Source of the DNA: Actinomyces respiraculi
GTDB lineage: Bacteria; Actinomycetota; Actinomycetes; Actinomycetales; Actinomycetaceae
Direction of reading: 5' to 3'
DNA length: 64,000 nt
Assembly: GCF_014595995.2 (NCBI RefSeq)
Contig: NZ_CP063989.1
Location: 2,046,001 to 2,110,000, forward strand
Shown: one piece after another, positions 63,146 through 64,000 of the stretch
Layout of the letters: each line of letters opens with the position of its first letter
Position numbering within the stretch: the stretch's first letter is position 1
Translations under genes and position numbers: made by a program
The notes under the pieces: model-generated
Databases searched by the model: none
Seen by the model: the letters and a program-made list of their open reading frames with translations, nothing else
What the model was told of the DNA's origin: nothing

Positions 63146-64000
63146 TTAGAGCGTCCGCCAGGCCTCGCGCAGGACGCGCTTGGCCTCGGCGATGATGACG
63201 GCGGAGCGCTGGTCTCCCAGGGGCTGGACCTCGAAGGCGACGACGTTGCGCTCGTCGGCGTCCTCGCGCAGGTAGCCGATATCCAGCAGGCCGCGCAGGA
63301 ACTCGCGCACCTGCGGCACGTGGTTCTCACCCTTGGGGTGCCCGAAGTGGGGGTGCAGGTCCCCGTAGGCCGGGTCTGCGGGGTCGCGGATGACGCAGTT
63401 GCCGATGTGGGCGTGGTTGATGAACTCCTCGGTGGCGCTCAGCGCCTGGCGGATGGTCTCCCCCTGCATGGGCAGGTGGGACAGGTCCACCATGAGGCCG
63501 AAGTCCGGAATCGCCTTGCGTACCTCCAGGGCCAGCTCGCAGGCCAGCCTGTTGGTGCCGATAAGCGCCTTCTTGTCGGTGGAGTCATCGAAGGTCTCCA
63601 GGGACAGCACCAGGTCCCCCTTGGACTTGGCGTAGTGACCGAGCTGGATGATGGAGTCGGCCAGCAGCTCCAGGGCCTTCTGCCGGTCCTGAGCCGGCGG
63701 TTTGGGGCCGGACAGGAAGCCGAGCTTGGTCGCACCGACCTCGTAGGCCTGGTCGATGGCCGACTTGAGGGTGTCGATGGCCGTGGTGCGCTCGGCCTCG
63801 TCGAGGGAGTTCAGGTTCAGCTTCCCCTTGAGGATGTAGGGCTGGGCCCCGAATCCCACGGCGATGCCGGAACTGGTCAGCAGGCCCTTGACGGCGTCGC
63901 GCTCGGCCTGGTCGTTGATGCGCGTGATCTCGATCTCGTCAAAGAACTCGTCCTCGACGATCCCGGCCACGGACGTCGCAATCTCGCCCTCACCCCCCAG
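63146..64000 (-). CDS. hydroxypyruvate isomerase-like protein, 5' end beyond window
   Basis: TIM-barrel sugar-isomerase family. The frame is open to the window edge (LGGEGEIATSVAGIVEDEFF before the GTG at 63970), so the gene very probably starts further right. Metal/catalytic landmarks: LSLETFDDSTDK with the Glu, LMVDLSHLPMQGE, HIGNC, and EVQPLGD. Hyi interconverts hydroxypyruvate and tartronate semialdehyde; OtnI-type 2-oxotetronate isomerases are similar. The gcl and glxR neighbours favour the former, the DUF1537 kinase 11 kb away leaves the latter open. Confidence 0.8.
   Translation of the reverse strand: MGGEGEIATSVAGIVEDEFFDEIEITRINDQAERDAVKGLLTSSGIAVGFGAQPYILKGKLNLNSLDEAERTTAIDTLKSAIDQAYEVGATKLGFLSGPKPPAQDRQKALELLADSIIQLGHYAKSKGDLVLSLETFDDSTDKKALIGTNRLACELALEVRKAIPDFGLMVDLSHLPMQGETIRQALSATEEFINHAHIGNCVIRDPADPAYGDLHPHFGHPKGENHVPQVREFLRGLLDIGYLREDADERNVVAFEVQPLGDQRSAVIIAEAKRVLREAWRTL

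Noticed and set aside
1..64000. tRNA, rRNA, replication origin or phage attachment sites
   Set aside because: I looked for cloverleaf-like and rRNA-like conserved stretches, DnaA-box clusters and integrase-linked repeats by eye and saw none I could support.

Overview
The window is GC-rich actinobacterial chromosome, probably an Actinomyces or a close relative. The evidence is the heavy GC bias, frequent GTG starts, leaderless-looking promoters, a DUF3039/helicase pair, NucS in place of MutS/MutL, LAxTG-type cell-wall anchors and sialic-acid catabolism like that of oral and mucosal actinomycetes. The species assignment is inference.

Layout. 1-5.3 kb: helicase (cut by the window edge), DUF3039 protein, nagB, a two-gene ABC-2 exporter and HU. 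5.5-21.3 kb: a large sialic-acid locus, nearly all leftward: nanA-nanK-nanE; a sugar-type (CUT1) ABC transporter behind a sialidase that has no signal peptide; an oligopeptide-type ABC transporter with a fused permease-ATPase; and a divergent FadR-type GntR regulator. nagA lies 22 kb away. A shared motif around TCTGACGTCT precedes nagB, nanA, both oligopeptide-type transporter units and nagA, which defines a candidate regulon. Sialic acid would pass NanA, NanK, NanE, NagA, NagB to fructose-6-phosphate. 21.4-23 kb: hipBA toxin-antitoxin pair. 23.2-29.8 kb: a graveyard of ISL3, IS481-like and IS3 remnants around one intact surface-adhesin gene (thioester domain plus VaFE repeats). 29.8-32.4 kb: three-gene ABC-2 exporter. 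32.5-35 kb: glyA-folD under a textbook ZTP riboswitch. 35.3-38.1 kb: a wall-anchored two-headed SGNH esterase-like protein. 38.5-45.7 kb: a PKD-like secreted protein and a DUF6318 protein, purU, a DinB-like protein, nagA, an HTH_42 protein and nucS.

45.8-58.5 kb is the most rearranged part. It holds a decayed C5-methylase, a two-repeat CRISPR-like relic, an AT-richer islet with a frameshifted 2H phosphoesterase, IS5/IS3/IS110/IS256/ISNCY fragments, one nearly intact IS5 element, a DUF1537 kinase with its own GntR regulator, a LanFE/BcrA-like ABC exporter and tpx. 58.6-64 kb: a leftward operon with hydroxypyruvate-isomerase-like protein, tartronate-semialdehyde reductase, glyoxylate carboligase and an NCS1 permease, which runs off the right edge. 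The DUF1537 kinase and second GntR gene may belong to the same pathway, now separated by the IS-rich block.

Structures not explained by ordinary genes include three symmetric arrays of short motifs with 19-20 bp period that switch orientation at the centre (27361-27620, 47221-47295, 53806-53935). Others are an A-AAA-AAG slippery site splitting the 2H phosphoesterase, a small ORF with a strong ribosome site in the long sialidase leader, and a 46-nt perfect palindrome between the oligopeptide-type binding protein and its permeases. No rRNA or tRNA gene was recognised.
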